From assembly GCF_027887165.1 (NCBI RefSeq), contig NC_077227.1, positions 84,218,930-84,282,929 on the forward strand: a DNA stretch of 64,000 nucleotides, written 5' to 3'. The stretch is from Monodelphis domestica. Its lineage: Eukaryota > Chordata > Mammalia > Didelphimorphia > Didelphidae. Each line of letters begins with the position of its first letter. Positions within the stretch are counted from its first letter, which is position 1. The position numbers and the translations under genes were made by a program. Of this stretch, positions 9,557-20,334 are shown piece after piece. The notes under the pieces are model-generated. The model had not been told where the DNA came from. It searched no databases and saw only the letters and a list, made by a program, of their open reading frames with translations.

Positions 9557-11230
9557 TTCCATGCTTCACATGTAAAATTGCATTAGACCCATAATATTAG
9601 CATCAATGAAGATACATAAATATGACATCTGAAACAAATAGCCCTAGCAATAATCAACAACAGTCCCTATGAATGGAAACTATGAATGGAAAGCTATGAA
9701 AGGAAACATAATGGAAAGCTACAAAAGGCAAAACAGAACGAACAGACAAGAGAGCATTGCACATGTTAAAATAAAGGAAAGCACATGAGAGTACAAATGA
9801 GAACAGAAAAGCACCGCTAAAGCAAATGAAACAGCTCCGTATAGAAAGATAGACAGTAAAACAGACGGAAAAGAAAAACAGACATTATAAAACTTAACTC
9901 CAAAGAAAAGTCTCTGCCAACAATAGTAACAACAAAGAAAGTAACAAAGTTATTTCACCTGAAACCACAACTCTATGACCAAACAAAATACATTATATCA
10001 AAATTCTATCTCCAAGAAAACTCAAAAGTCAAAATATCTTAACATGAACATCAAAGAGAGCAAACAATAAATCCCCTTGTGAAAATTCAAACTTCAAAAG
10101 ATAAGAAAACCTACAATTCATATTCTTAACATAAATCTAAGAACTTATACTACAACATACTACATACACCCGCTCATGAAGATGATCATATGAAAAGCTT
10201 AATTCCACACTTGAAGAACAACTCACGAATACTGACAAGCACTCATGAAGGATTCATAGCTTACTTCCATGCACACTGAAAATTTCAATCTTACATACAT
10301 GCACATGTAAAACCTTATACACACTCATGCTCCTGATTATTCCTGTATGTTCCTGAATGTTAAAGAACACAGGACTTCAATCAAGAGTTGATGACAGACA
10401 ACATGTTGTATGCGGCACAGATGAAAAAAACCAAGACACATAGTTTTCTACAATCAACAACAAAAGACATGGAAGGACTTTGAAATTTTGGACTTGTAGT
10501 CATGAGGTCATGTGAGAATGCAACATACATGTTAACTGCACATATATACATACATATGCTACACATAAATACAAGGTGGAAGGAAATCTCATGGACTGGG
10601 TAAGTATATAACATGCATAATTGCAACACACAAAATTCATATTGATATATAAATTTCTGTGGAAAATCCAAACAAAGACATTTCTTATCTGCATGAGTTT
10701 GTACAGAAATCAAAACTGTGTATTATATTTGTACATATGTAAATCTGTATAGATACAACCTATGTACATATGTAAATACTAATGTACTAGCAAACTAACT
10801 ACATTAGAATAATTTATTAATGTTCTAATGACTAACAATAGGTGCAGCTTAGAAAATTTGTTAAAAGTCTTATGTAGGGACAGACATAAAACTTAAGTAT
10901 AGAAGTTAGATTACGTTATGATTTTAGGTTAACAATTGTTAGTAATAGAAAATTTTATTTAGTAGAACTTATAGACATTAGGAGACAAGACAGTTACATA
11001 TGCAAAATACTGTTGAAAATGTTTAAAATTGTTACATGGTTTATTCTGTCTACCTAATTCTATGCTAAATTTGGGTATAGGAAAATGACAGAATAGCTAA
11101 AATAGATTAGGATTTGTTGTTTTGGGAGGGTAAACATAGTACAGGATTAAGTATTTGGTAGTTAGAAATGTGACAAGATATATCTAAAAGGTAAGTAACA
11201 TCAATAACGGATGCTGACTGCATCCTTTCC
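9557..11230 (+). other. Provirus 3' non-coding region, no env seen
   Basis: This A/T-rich 1.7 kb between integrase and the polypurine tract has no env-like frame or transmembrane pattern. Local repetition includes near-copies of TATGAATGGAAA at 9668-9725 and two ACATATGTAAAT blocks near 10733-10777. Short minus-strand frames (10381-10713) have no recognisable domain. Confidence 0.6.
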
Positions 11231-11247
11231 AAAGACAAATGGGGGAT
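11231..11247 (+). promoter_or_regulatory. Polypurine tract (plus-strand primer site)
   Basis: AAAGACAAATGGGGGAT lies directly against the LTR start TTGTGGAGG, as expected for a retroviral polypurine tract. The same tract appears inverted at 5070-5082. Confidence 0.75.
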
Positions 11248-11852
11248 TGTGGAGGAGAGTAAATAGGAAAAGTCTGCAGCAGAGCTGGAGTAGCAGGGAC
11301 TGCTGAACTGTCACTCAAGGAGAACATTCTAATTGGAATGATGACCAGGAAAAACTGTTGAGAAGGATCTGACAAACTGAAAATCTTGGTCTCTTTGCTT
11401 GGGGACAAAAAGGAAGAAGGGCAAAAGTCCTGAGCTATCTGATTTATTTCTGCTGTACTACAGTGACTAAATTTCAAGTCTTGTTAACCAATTTTCTCAA
11501 ATCTGAACTATATTCCACCATCCTCCAACCTAGGAATTATTCTAGTATTAGGGAAACTTCAAACCCTCTTTCCCTTCATTTTCTTATCTTTCCTTTTCTC
11601 CCCAATAAAATCCTTCACTTCATCTTAGAGAAGAAAAAGTAGTGATTTATTTGATACCCCATAATACTCACTCTGAGTTGATTTTAGAGAGACTAATAGA
11701 AGAATCAACTGGAAGGGCAGGGGGGAAGGGAGGAGGGACAAGGAGGGAGGTGAACCAGGGAGGGTGAAGGGAGGAAAAAGGTTCGAGGAAGGGAGGAGAT
11801 TTGGAGATCTGATCTTAAATTATCAATTTTACTTAAATAATCCCCCATTACA
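11248..11852 (+). repeat. Right LTR of the provirus (3' boundary uncertain)
   Basis: Begins TGTGGAGGAG as in the left copy. AATAAA at 11604-11609 in CCCAATAAAATCC is the likely poly(A) signal. A TG...CA end is possible at 11852 (CCCCCATTACA), giving about 600 bp, but there is no matching left LTR end and no TSD to prove it. Confidence 0.6.
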
Positions 11853-12219
11853 CTACTGACCCATATATTTCTTAGCAAAAGGAACAAAACTTATTTGGTA
11901 AAAGCATAAAAATATCCCACTTTTACCCAGTGACCTCTCATCTCAGAGGGATGCCAAGCTTCAGCAAGAATCACAGGAAGATGGGGTTAGAGATGTGGCT
12001 TTTTCTTTTCTTTTTTTGTGGCCAAGAGAACAGCTGTCTCTGTCATTAAGAGAAGATGGAATCCAATCTATAAAGGATTTCCAGCAAGCCACTTTGGCAG
12101 ACATCCAGGCCAGGAAATGAGACAAACTGAGTTCCAGTTTTGGTGGTTAGTGCTTCAGTGACAAGGGTCTGTAGATGTCCCTAGTTTATAGGGAGACATC
12201 TAAAATAGACTCTGCTAAT

Positions 12220-12222
<3 letters not shown>
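11853..12222. other. Unassigned intergenic sequence
   Basis: Nothing recognised before the CT array. No exon-like or repeat-like pattern stands out. Confidence 0.5.

Positions 12223-12306
<84 letters not shown>
12222..12306 (+). repeat. (CT)n microsatellite, ~85 bp
   Basis: Essentially pure TC repeat. A second pure CT array begins 150 bp further on. Confidence 0.97.
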
Positions 12307-12310
<4 letters not shown>

Positions 12311-12450
12311 GCTCTCTGTTTGTCTATCTTATGTCTCCATGTTTCTGTCCTCCCTCACTCTCTCTCTCTCCCCCCCTCTCTTTGTCTTTTCTATCCTATG
12401 AATCTCCATATCTCTTTTTTCCATTGTATCTGCTGTCTCTCCTCCTCCAT

Positions 12451-12572
<122 letters not shown>

Positions 12573-12727
12573 TCAACCTTTCCCTGAATCAAGGAAAAAG
12601 CTGATTCATGCAGAGTTTGGACAGAGTGGGGCCTAGGAATGACCCATTTTGATTGGACCTTCATGCCTAGAGAAGCAAAATCTTTGAACATAAAGCTGTA
12701 ATAACTCATAGAAGACTTCAAAATTCA

Positions 12728-12870
12728 TAAAATCATAAATTGAAGTTGGAAAGGGCCATAAAGATGATCTAGTTCAACCCTTTCCTCTTTTTGCAGATGA
12801 TGAAACTGAGGGTCCAAAGGGAGTAAAAAGCAATCAAGGTTAGAATCCAATTCCTCTGAAAAGCACTTCC
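12728..12870 (-). repeat. MIR-like SINE, minus orientation
   Basis: AAATCATAAATTGAAGTTGGAAAGGGCCATAAAGATGATCTAGTTCAACCC, then GCAGATGATGAAACTGAGGG, matches the antisense head of a core-SINE common in this window (compare 27779-27945 and 20920-21100). Confidence 0.6.
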
Positions 12871-13696
12871 TAAGTCATACTTTCTTGGAGGTGCCATCCA
12901 TCCAGGCTGAAAAATATTCATGGATGTTATCCTTTTGTCAGTCACCTAAAAATACAGAATTAATACTGAGTCATTAGAAACTGTTCATTGAGTTGTGTAA
13001 GTATACAAACATTTCAGCTGAATGTAAATATAAGTGTGCATCAGCCACTCTCCAGTTGCTGGGAAAATGAGGGAGCAAAGTGTCTCTCACATATGATGAT
13101 CGTCCTGGAATGGAGTGCTATGTAGGTTCAATAATCCACTCAAACAATCAATCAATTAATTAGTATGATTAAGTACTTGCTTTGTGCTAGAGAAGCAGGT
13201 TGGTATAGTGGAAAGAACCCTGGAAGTTCACAGTATCATAAATAATCTTTTCATGTTTGTTCTTTGTGTATGGAAAGCTTTTGTTCCACTTTCCTAATAG
13301 GTATGTGAAATCAGGAAGTGCTTGATTTCCCCCTACCCATTTTTCCTGCTCTCTAGGAGGAACTTTGGTTACCTAGGGTAATTTGACTCACCCCACCCTC
13401 CCAAAGGAGAAATTCTAGGGAACCAGTGAGATGACTGGGAAAAACTAGGGTACTTTGGTATGCTCCTTAGACTAATGGAGCCTGCCCCTTCCAGCAAAAG
13501 GTGTGCCAAGAGGGTTCCTGTGGGAGAGAATACAAGCTTTGGAATTACCATAAGTGAAGCAGGTATTGAAGACACACTCGGAGAAATGAGAGTGTTAAGA
13601 ACAACCATGTATTTCTGATTCCCAAGATTACTTCTTTGAGGCTAGAGTCTGGCAGGGGTTATAGTACAAGGAAGAAACTTCAGAGTGGAGAACCCT
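12871..13696. other. Unassigned intergenic sequence
   Basis: No recognised repeat or exon. An 80-codon minus-strand frame (13369-13608) has no domain. Confidence 0.45.
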
Positions 13697-14117
13697 TGCT
13701 TAGTATTGCATTAATTCTGTGTAATCAAGAATTTAGCATTGCATTAACCACAGGTAATTAAAAATTCTAGCAATGTAGGAAATCTGTGTAAGAATTCTAG
13801 CATTGTGTTCATGCTATGTAAGAATTCTGGAATTTCATTAACTCTATGTAAGAATTCCAGCATTATGTGAAATCTGTATAAGAATTCTAGAATTACTTGA
13901 AATCTGTGTAAGAATTTGAGCATTGCATTAACTCTATGTAAGAATTCTAGTATTGTGTTAAATCTGTGCAAGAATTCTAGCATTACATTAACTCTATGTA
14001 AGAATTCCAACATTATGTGAAATCTGTGTAAGAATTTGAGCATTGCATTTTAACTGTGTAAATTCTAGCATTACGTGAAATCTGTGTAAATTCTAACATT
14101 GCATTAGATCTATGACT
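13697..14117 (+). repeat. 30-bp minisatellite, ~13 units
   Basis: Tandem units of about 30 bp follow the pattern AAGAATTCTAGCATTGCATTAACTCTATGT. Two sub-types alternate, ending CATTAACTCTATGT or GTGAAATCTGTGT. Because most units are exactly 30 bp, the minus strand stays open as a 10-residue repeat (MLEFLHRVN-like) over 13744-14043. Edge units are 28-33 bp and break that frame. No coding function is implied. Confidence 0.95.
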
Positions 14118-14836
14118 TATCAAGAAAATAAGACTCTGGAATATTTTCTTTTGTACCATATCATGGAAAGGGAATTTTCTCTCTTTAGAAAAGCTGGAGG
14201 AAACTCAGTAGGGAGCCACAGGCTGATGACATGCAAGAGATGGTGCCTGCTGGGAGCCTTCCCAGTACCTTACTTCGAAATGACTTAAGACTCCATCAGT
14301 TCTTTGGAGAAGAGTCTATTTATTCATTGGCACATGCATTCCTTCTCCAAGATCTGTGCTATGAGCTCTATTTCATACTTTGCAACTTGGCTATTGCCTT
14401 GTCCTCTCTGGAGTCTGTGAACTGTGTGCTTTTGTGGGGGAGGGCAGGGCTTAGTGATAACATGCTAGTGGAATCATATAGTACATCAGCTCCTACAGTG
14501 TATCCAGGTGTTTCTGGTTATGTTGATGGCCACACAAACACCACATATTATTCTCCACACAAATTCTGCAGTTTTCTCTGATCCATCCTCACCACCCTCC
14601 CTTCCCCATTTTTTCTTCTGTCTCTTTACTCTAGCCCCCATGGAGTCTTATTGGGCAGAAACAGAGAAAAGAAAGAAGAAAAAGAAATGAAAATATCCTG
14701 AAAATCCAACTTGAAAATTGCCTAGGAATGACCTGCACAACTTAAAAAACCATAAAGAAATCAGACAAATCATAAAGAAAATCCATGCAGTTTTAATGGA
14801 AATTGTGTTTGAATTCATTGGCTTAACAAATTAAGA
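14118..14836. other. Unassigned intergenic sequence
   Basis: A 116-codon frame (14231-14581) and smaller ones have no recognisable domain. No repeat family identified. Confidence 0.45.
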
Positions 14837-15060
14837 GTGTCAGAGTACTGGTCTTCAAATCAAATCATCTGGGTTCTAGTCCTGGCTCCAGCACTTAGCT
14901 AGGTGACCTTGGGTTGTGCCACTTAGATAAGTGAGCTTCAGCTTTGAGCTTCAGCTCCTCATCTGAAAAGTTAGGATGATGATATCGTGTTACCTCTTCC
15001 ATAGAGTTGTTTCAAGGAAAACTCTGTAAAATTTAAAGTATGATTACATCATTATTATTC
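14837..15060 (+). repeat. MIR SINE
   Basis: GGGTTCTAGTCCTGGCTCCAGCACTTAGCTAGGTGACCTTGGG, then CAGCTCCTCATCTGAAAAGTTAGGATGATGATATCGTGTTACCTCTTCC and TAAAATTTAAAGTA, is MIR order on the plus strand, with a small internal duplication of CTTCAGCTTTGAG. Confidence 0.75.
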
Positions 15061-15084
15061 TACTGTGGTATAATTCAGTGTGGT

Positions 15085-15190
15085 TTAGTAAATAGGATGT
15101 TAGATTTGGAATCAGAAAGACTTGGGTTCAAATGTTCCTTACAATATTGATTAACTGTGTGATAATTGAAAAATCATATAACTTCTTGGA
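15085..15190 (+). repeat. MIR-like SINE fragment
   Basis: GGATGTTAGATTTGGAATCAGAAAGACTTGGGTTCAAATG..TTAACTGTGTGATAATTG matches the left half of a core-SINE. Confidence 0.55.
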
Positions 15191-15309
15191 AGCAACTCTT
15201 TAAGAGGGTAGTCATTGACATTGATATTACATTTATATAGTCACGTAAGATAATTCTTATTTACACTGGTACAGGGAGTTGCCACACTGGCAAAATAATG
15301 GGTTCTGAC

Positions 15310-15440
15310 TTTGTTAACAGGTTATGTAGTATAGTGGAAAAAAACAATGCAGTGGATATCAGGAGACTGCTCTCTCTGGGCCTGGGTTTTCTGTAAAATG
15401 AGGGCATTGAATGAAATGATCTCCTTGGTCCCTTCTCTAT
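15310..15440 (+). repeat. MIR-like SINE fragment
   Basis: GTAGTATAGTGGAAAAAAACAATGCAGTGGATATCAGGAGAC, then GGGCCTGGGTTTTCTGTAAAATGAGGGCATTGAATGAAATGATCTCC, fits a diverged MIR with a central deletion. Confidence 0.5.
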
Positions 15441-15702
15441 CTAGAGCCAATACTCCTCTAAAAAGACCCTTTCCTGGATGGCGGTAGATAGAATCTTGCT
15501 AATGTGGAGAACTCTAAGAACTGATGGGAGGTTAGTTACAGGCAAGAACTGATAAGGATTATGGGGATGATATATTCAAAAGAATTGGTATTCCTGAGCC
15601 AGATGCTTTCAAAGGCAGCATGGTAGCTGCCACATGGTGGGGCCAGATCCAGAGGCTCCTTAACTAGGAAGATAGCTAGTCAGAGTTGTAGCTGTTTTCT
15701 TC

Positions 15703-15707
15703 TTTCT

Positions 15708-15800
<93 letters not shown>

Positions 15801-15816
15801 TTTTCTTTCTTTCTTT

Positions 15817-15865
<49 letters not shown>

Positions 15866-15924
15866 TTCTTTCTTTCTTTCTTTCTTTCTTGTCTTTCTTT
15901 CTTTCTTTTCTTTTCTTTCTTTCT

Positions 15925-15955
<31 letters not shown>

Positions 15956-16189
15956 TTTCTTTCTTCCTTTCTTTCTTTCTTTCTTTCTTTCTCTTTCTTT
16001 CTTTCTTCTTTCTCTTCTCTCTTCTCTTCACTCTCCTTTCTCTACTCCCTTTCTCTCTCCCTTTCTCTCTCTCTTTACTTCTCTCTCTCTTTCTCTCTCT
16101 CATTCTCTTCTCTCTCTCTTTTCTCTCTCTCTTTCTTTTCTTTCTCTTCTTTTCTTTCTCTTTCTTTCTTTCTTTTCTTTCTTTCTTTT

Positions 16190-16257
<68 letters not shown>

Positions 16258-16320
16258 TTCTTTCTTTCTTTCTTTCTTTTCTCTTCTTTCTTTCTTTCTT
16301 TTCCTTTCTTTCTTTCTTTT

Positions 16321-16358
<38 letters not shown>

Positions 16359-16368
16359 TTTCTTTGTT
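15703..16368 (+). repeat. Giant (CTTT)n/(CT)n pyrimidine tract, ~665 bp
   Basis: Almost uninterrupted C/T: long CTTT runs at both ends and a CT-rich centre (15822-15862 and 16000-16140). Ser-Phe-Leu and Lys-Glu-Arg frames covering it are artefacts. Mirror-repeat pyrimidine tracts of this length can adopt triplex structure. A purine tract follows 370 bp away. Confidence 0.98.
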
Positions 16369-16737
16369 GTTTTTTTAAACCTGGCTAAACATCTCTGGAG
16401 AGTACACAGTGGGTATAGTACCTAGGTTGGGGCTTGGAGGAAGAGTGAGAGCTCAGATGATAGGAGAGAGGAGACCACCTACATTTAACAGTTTGGTGAA
16501 ACCTACTGATCCCTTCTTGGTGTAATTATTTTAAATGCATAAAATAAAATATATAAACAAGACAAAAGAAATGAATTAGAATGAAACATATTTATACTTT
16601 TAAAAGATGTTCACAAGTTCCAGGTTAAAAATCTCTGCTCTAGAGAGTCCATGGCAAAAAAATTTTGAGACAAGGTAAAGAGATAGTAGTCACTGTGGGG
16701 AGGAATAGCATACCACTGTTTGGTTGTCAGAAGCCCA

Positions 16738-17110
16738 AGAAAGAAGGAAGACAGGAAGGAAGGAGTGGAAGGAAGGAAGGAAGGAAGGAAGGAAGGAAGG
16801 AAGGAAGGAAGGAAGGAAGGAAGGAAGGAAGGAAGGAAGGAAGGAAGGAAGGAAGGAAAGGAAGAAAGGAAGAAGAAGAAGGAAAGGAAGGAAAGGAAGA
16901 GGAGAGGAAAGGAAGGAAGAAAGGAGAGAAGGAGGAAGGAAGGAGGGAAGGAAAGAGGAGAAGGAAAGGAAGAGAAGGAGGGAGGGAGGGAGTGAGGAAA
17001 AAAGGAAGGAAGGAGGGAGGGAAGGAAAGAAGAAAGGGAGGGAAGTTATTTGGGGAGGAAAGGAAGAAGGAGGGAAGGAGGGAGGGAAGGAAGGAGGAAG
17101 GGAGGGAGGT
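16738..17110 (+). repeat. (GGAA)n purine tract, ~370 bp
   Basis: A near-pure GGAA array (16767-16857) decays into mixed GGAA/AGA/GGGA purines. Orientation is opposite to the pyrimidine tract at 15703-16368. Confidence 0.98.
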
Positions 17111-18620
17111 TTTTTGTGGTTAGTTTAAGTCTCTCTTGAGGGGATAAGATTCCCTAACTATTCTGTGCTTCACGAGCCTGCTTTCCCTTACATTGTTTCC
17201 CTTAACTGGTAAGAAAACATTCTTTTTTTGCAACAATCCTTAAAGAGAAGGAAAAAGGGCACCATGCCAAGGCCAGGCCGTGGCTCTATTTGTTTGCAGG
17301 ACGTGTATGGCGTGTCTATGGTGTGGATGTGTGGACGTGAGGGGGAGGAGATGAGGAGAGGAACAGTTTGGACCCAAACTGGAAGCATTTGTCACATCCT
17401 TTCTGCAGGCCCACACCTTTGCATTTCCGAAACAAACCCCACAGTTTTCCCAGGCTCATCACCCAGTCTGGTGTATGTTCTAACATGCTCTGTGCTCTGC
17501 CTCGGGGTGTTGCCGCAGAAATACTTTGGCTACCAAGATGGATAATAGCATGCTGCCCTCAGCCACTGCTGCCCAGAGGTCCCCAGAAGGAAAAGCTTTG
17601 GCCCTCTAAATGAGGCCTGCTAAGCAGGAAAGAATGTTTTTTCCTCCATCTTCTTCTTTACAAGATGACCCAGTCAGGAGGCATGCTCCACCTCCCCCAA
17701 TCAGCGGTGTCTTTTCAGAGATGCCGGATTTCCTTTTCTTCTTCTGTCAGAAAAGAGAGAGGAAGGCTGATGCAATAAATGAATGTTCCCTAGCTGGGCC
17801 ACAGGGCCTGCAGGTAGCCTGGGAGTTTTACTCGTGTCCATCCCTGGCAGAGTGGGGAGGAGTCCCTCTCAGGGGCTGGGGGGGGGGGGGTAATCTTGTG
17901 ATCCCTGAGGAGTGCCATCCTAGGGCAGGCGGCAGGAGACCAGCCAATTCTACAGGACTTGGAAACTAACAGAACTTCAATTTGGCTCAGTGTTCACTCC
18001 TCCCTTCCCAATAGAAGCCAATTGTTCCAGGGGAGTGCAATATTTTTCTTTCTTAATGCCATGGCAAGAGCACACGCAGCCGGTGACATTGGCTGTGCTG
18101 GTGTCAGAAGTGGGGGTTTTGGAAAGCAATCGCAGCCCCTTGCCTTAGCCTATGACGCTTAGCAAAGGGGAAGCTACCAGCAGGGCATCCTACTGCAGTG
18201 GGGAGCCACGGAGCCTCCCCTGGAATTCCAGGGGTTATATGGGGGGGGGGGGACCAGAGTGAGCAGCAGCTACCAGTCATAAGAAAGGGGAGAAAGAAAG
18301 AATAGAAGCACACAATTATAATTGTTTGTCCAACAGCCATGGGGGAGAGGGAAGGAGGAGAGTAAGAGAGAGCCGGGAGGCTAAAGGACTAACCTAATGC
18401 CTAACTGTAACTTGCTGTCAGCATGGAGGTTTTAACAAGAACAGGGAACAGCTGTTGTGTCAGCCAAGGTCTGGACAAGAAAAAGTTCCAGTCTCCGAAA
18501 ATAGATTCTTTGGAATCACTTTTGACTGTTTCTGTACCCAGGGAGCCCTATATACAGTCCAAATCCAATCTATTCTATGCTGATATAATCCAATCTAATC
18601 TAATCCAATAAAATGCAATT
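17111..18620. other. Repeat-poor, GC-richer unique block
   Basis: About 1.5 kb with no recognised interspersed repeat, bracketed by repeats. It is richer in G+C than its surroundings and holds G-runs at 17879-17891 and 18241-18252. Frames up to about 119 codons show no domain and no splice-bounded exon that I can defend. It may be regulatory, but nothing in the sequence proves this. Confidence 0.5.
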
Positions 18621-18623
18621 CAA

Positions 18624-18815
18624 TTTGGGGCAACCAGTGGATAGAGAGCCAGGTCTGGAGACATGAGGTCTTGGGTTCAAACCTCACTTCAGACACTTTC
18701 TCATTGTGACCCTGGGCAAGTCACTTAACCCCCCATTGCCTAGCCCTTACCACTCTTCTGCTTTGGAACCAATACACAGTATGGATTCTAAGACAGAAGA
18801 TAAGAGGTTTTTTAA
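18624..18815 (+). repeat. Marsupial tRNA-derived SINE, full-length type
   Basis: GGGGCAACCAGTGGATAGAGAGCCAGGTCTGGAGACATGAGG, then GGGTTCAAACCTC (Pol III B-box-like), GTGACCCTGGGCAAGTCACTTAACC, CATTGCCTAGCCCTTACCACTCTTCTGC and AACCAATACACAGTATGGATTCTAAGACAGAAG. This is the commonest SINE of the window; related copies are at 20335, 26098, 41968, 48018, 53329 and 56998. Confidence 0.9.
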
Positions 18816-18837
18816 AATTCAAGTCAATAGATAAACT

Positions 18838-19508
18838 GAGTCACTAAGTATTTATTGAGCTGCTTACAATGCTTTAAAAGGTGCTGAACTTGGGATACAG
18901 AGACAAAAAATAGATTCTTTTTTCAAGAGCTTCTTACTCCCACAAACAATTATATAAATACAAGACATGCAGTGTAAATGGGAGGTAATCTCAGAGGGAA
19001 GGCACTATATTAAGGGAAATTGAGAAAATTCTCTGGCAGTAGACAGAAATAAAGCTGAGACATAGAGGAATCCAGGGAAGACAGAAGGTAGAGATGAAGA
19101 GGGAGATCCTTTCAGGTTTGGAGATTCCAAGTGGGAATGTCCAGAATTTGGAAAAGGTCTTGTTTGAGGAACAGTAAGGAAGCCAGTAGCTTAATTTTCC
19201 TTCTTTAGAATATAAGCTCCTTGAGGGCAAGAACTTTCTTTTTTTTGCAGGGTTTTATAATGGAAGGCAACCAAAGGCAAATAATCCAAGCACTCACTGT
19301 CACCATCCTTGGGCTTTTAGTGCTTAGCCCAGTGCCTGGCACATAGTAGGAACTTAAATAAGGGCTTGATGAAAAACTGACTTGGGAGTGATTTGAAAGA
19401 CTACAAGAATCGAAAGAAAGCAGGTTATGAAAGGCTTTTCATTTCAGAGGATTTTATATTTGATCCTGGAGGTAATAGGGAGCCCCTGGGGTTTATTGTC
19501 AACAATAT
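18838..19508 (+). repeat. Old dispersed repeat 'family A' with L2 tail nested
   Basis: Landmarks in order: AAGTATTTATTGAGCTGCTTACAATGC, GAGCTTCTTACTCCCAC, GGAGGTAATCTCAGAGGGAAGGCACTA, TTGTTTGAGGAACAGTAAGGAAGCCAG, then, after the nested piece at 19205-19380, GGATTTTATATTTGATCCTGGAGGTAATAGGGAGCC. Parts recur at 42895, 44640, 53645 and 56640, so it is a dispersed family about 1-1.3 kb long. I cannot assign it to a known class. Confidence 0.6.
19205..19380 (+). repeat. L2 LINE 3' terminus
   Basis: TTTAGAATATAAGCTCCTTGAGGGCAAGAACTTTC, then GTGCTTAGCCCAGTGCCTGGCACATAGTAGGAACTTAAATAAGGGCTTGATGAA, is the characteristic L2 3' end. It interrupts the family A repeat, so it arrived later or was captured with it. 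Confidence 0.75.
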
Positions 19509-19509
19509 A

Positions 19510-20050
19510 TGGCATTGTCATTTCATAGTCGAAAATTCTCAGATCTTCCTCTTGAGGGACCCCCTTATACTCTAAGGATTGGCTTTGCAAGGCTTCCACA
19601 CCCAGAAGCTTGCTACCAATAGCTCTTCCTTCCCCTGCACCTGCTGGAACTTCTGAACAAAGCAAGTAAGTTCCACTTCACAGGGCACTATTACTTCCCA
19701 TGCTGTAGCCTAACAAATCCATGATGGATGCCTATCCTTGCCTATGTTCTGCTGCCTGTTTTTGCCCATAATATTTGTGTTCATAACCCATGGAAACTTG
19801 TGTATCTATCATGTAACCCATGGAAGCCCATAGAAACCCCTGATTGTGTATGTATCATGTAACCTATGAAAACCCTCCCCAATTGATGGTGTATAAAATA
19901 CCCAGAATTCCCTTCCTCAATGCCCAGCCCTTTCCCTTAGAGGAATGATTCCTGGCTGGGTCCACACATGTATGTGTAATAAATCTCCTTCCTTCCTTAC
20001 TTTTGAGTGACAATTGTGGTTTCCTACATGGCTAACCTGAAAATTCCACA
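19510..20050 (+). mobile_element. Probable solo retroviral LTR
   Basis: A promoter-to-poly(A) layout is visible: three near-copies of CATGTAACCCATGGAA-type sequence at 19785-19875 (U3 enhancer-like repeats), a TATA box GTATAAAATACC at 19891, AATAAA at 19978-19983, then about 70 bp ending in TTCCACA at 20050. The left boundary is a TG near 19510 or 19516. No internal retroviral sequence follows. No TSD could be confirmed. The element interrupts or abuts family A. Confidence 0.7.
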
Positions 20051-20084
20051 ATAATTTGTCAATTGATTTGAGTGTCTATTATAT

Positions 20085-20275
20085 TGTATCACAGTAGAAA
20101 AAACAGTGGTTTGGGAGTCAGAGGACCTGAATTTCAAATGTCACCACTAATATTTACTACTGGTATGACCTTGTGCAAGTCACTCTTTTCAATCTCAGTT
20201 CTTTCATCTATAATCAGGTTGGACAAGATGGTCTCTGAGGGCCCTTCCAGGTCTAGATTGTCCTACAAGGCAGGC
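20085..20275 (+). repeat. MIR-like SINE
   Basis: ACAGTGGTTTGGGAGTCAGAGGACCTGAATTTCAAATG, ATGACCTTGTGCAAGTCACTC, then GGTTGGACAAGATGGTCTCTGAGGGCCCTTCCAGGTCTAGA: a core-SINE with the common GATGNTCTNTGAGGTCCCTTCC tail. Confidence 0.7.
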
Positions 20276-20334
20276 AATCAGTCATTTTTTTAACCCTTAC
20301 TTCAATCCTACCTTACTTTTTAACCTTTACCCTT

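Larger units (their letters stand above)
4870..11852 (+). mobile_element. Deleted gammaretrovirus-like endogenous provirus, mosaic
   Basis: Direct LTR-like repeats at 4870-5030 and from 11248 flank remnants of protease, the start of reverse transcriptase and integrase, in pol order on the plus strand. A polypurine tract lies immediately before the right LTR. No gag lies between the left LTR and protease, and no env-like frame follows integrase. A 2.4-kb L1 interrupts protease (5447-7836). Domain order and the GP(T/F)-type integrase end are of class I (gamma-like) type. The right end at 11852 is uncertain. The copy carries a stop, a frameshift and a large pol deletion, so it is defective. Confidence 0.85.

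Noticed and set aside
10381..10713. 110-codon minus-strand frame in the provirus, possible env or accessory gene
   Set aside because: Wrong strand for the provirus, no domain, and the A/T-rich region yields such frames by chance.
13744..14043. 99-codon minus-strand repeat protein
   Set aside because: Produced by a 30-bp minisatellite; edge units of 28-33 bp break the frame and no initiation or splice context is present.
13697..14117. CRISPR-like spaced repeats
   Set aside because: Direct head-to-tail minisatellite without unique spacers, in a vertebrate genome.
15660..16425. Long Lys/Glu/Arg and Ser/Phe/Leu open frames on both strands
   Set aside because: They follow from the CTTT/CT repeat, which has no stop in most frames. 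The same holds for 16665-17128, 43910-44245, 46115-46618 and 49982-50377.
17610..17969. 119-codon plus-strand frame in the GC-richer block
   Set aside because: No domain, no Kozak or splice support, and it crosses a G-homopolymer. Kept only as a unique block.
18624..18700. tRNA gene suggested by A- and B-box-like motifs
   Set aside because: It is the tRNA-derived head of a SINE: no cloverleaf, the same text recurs in seven copies.
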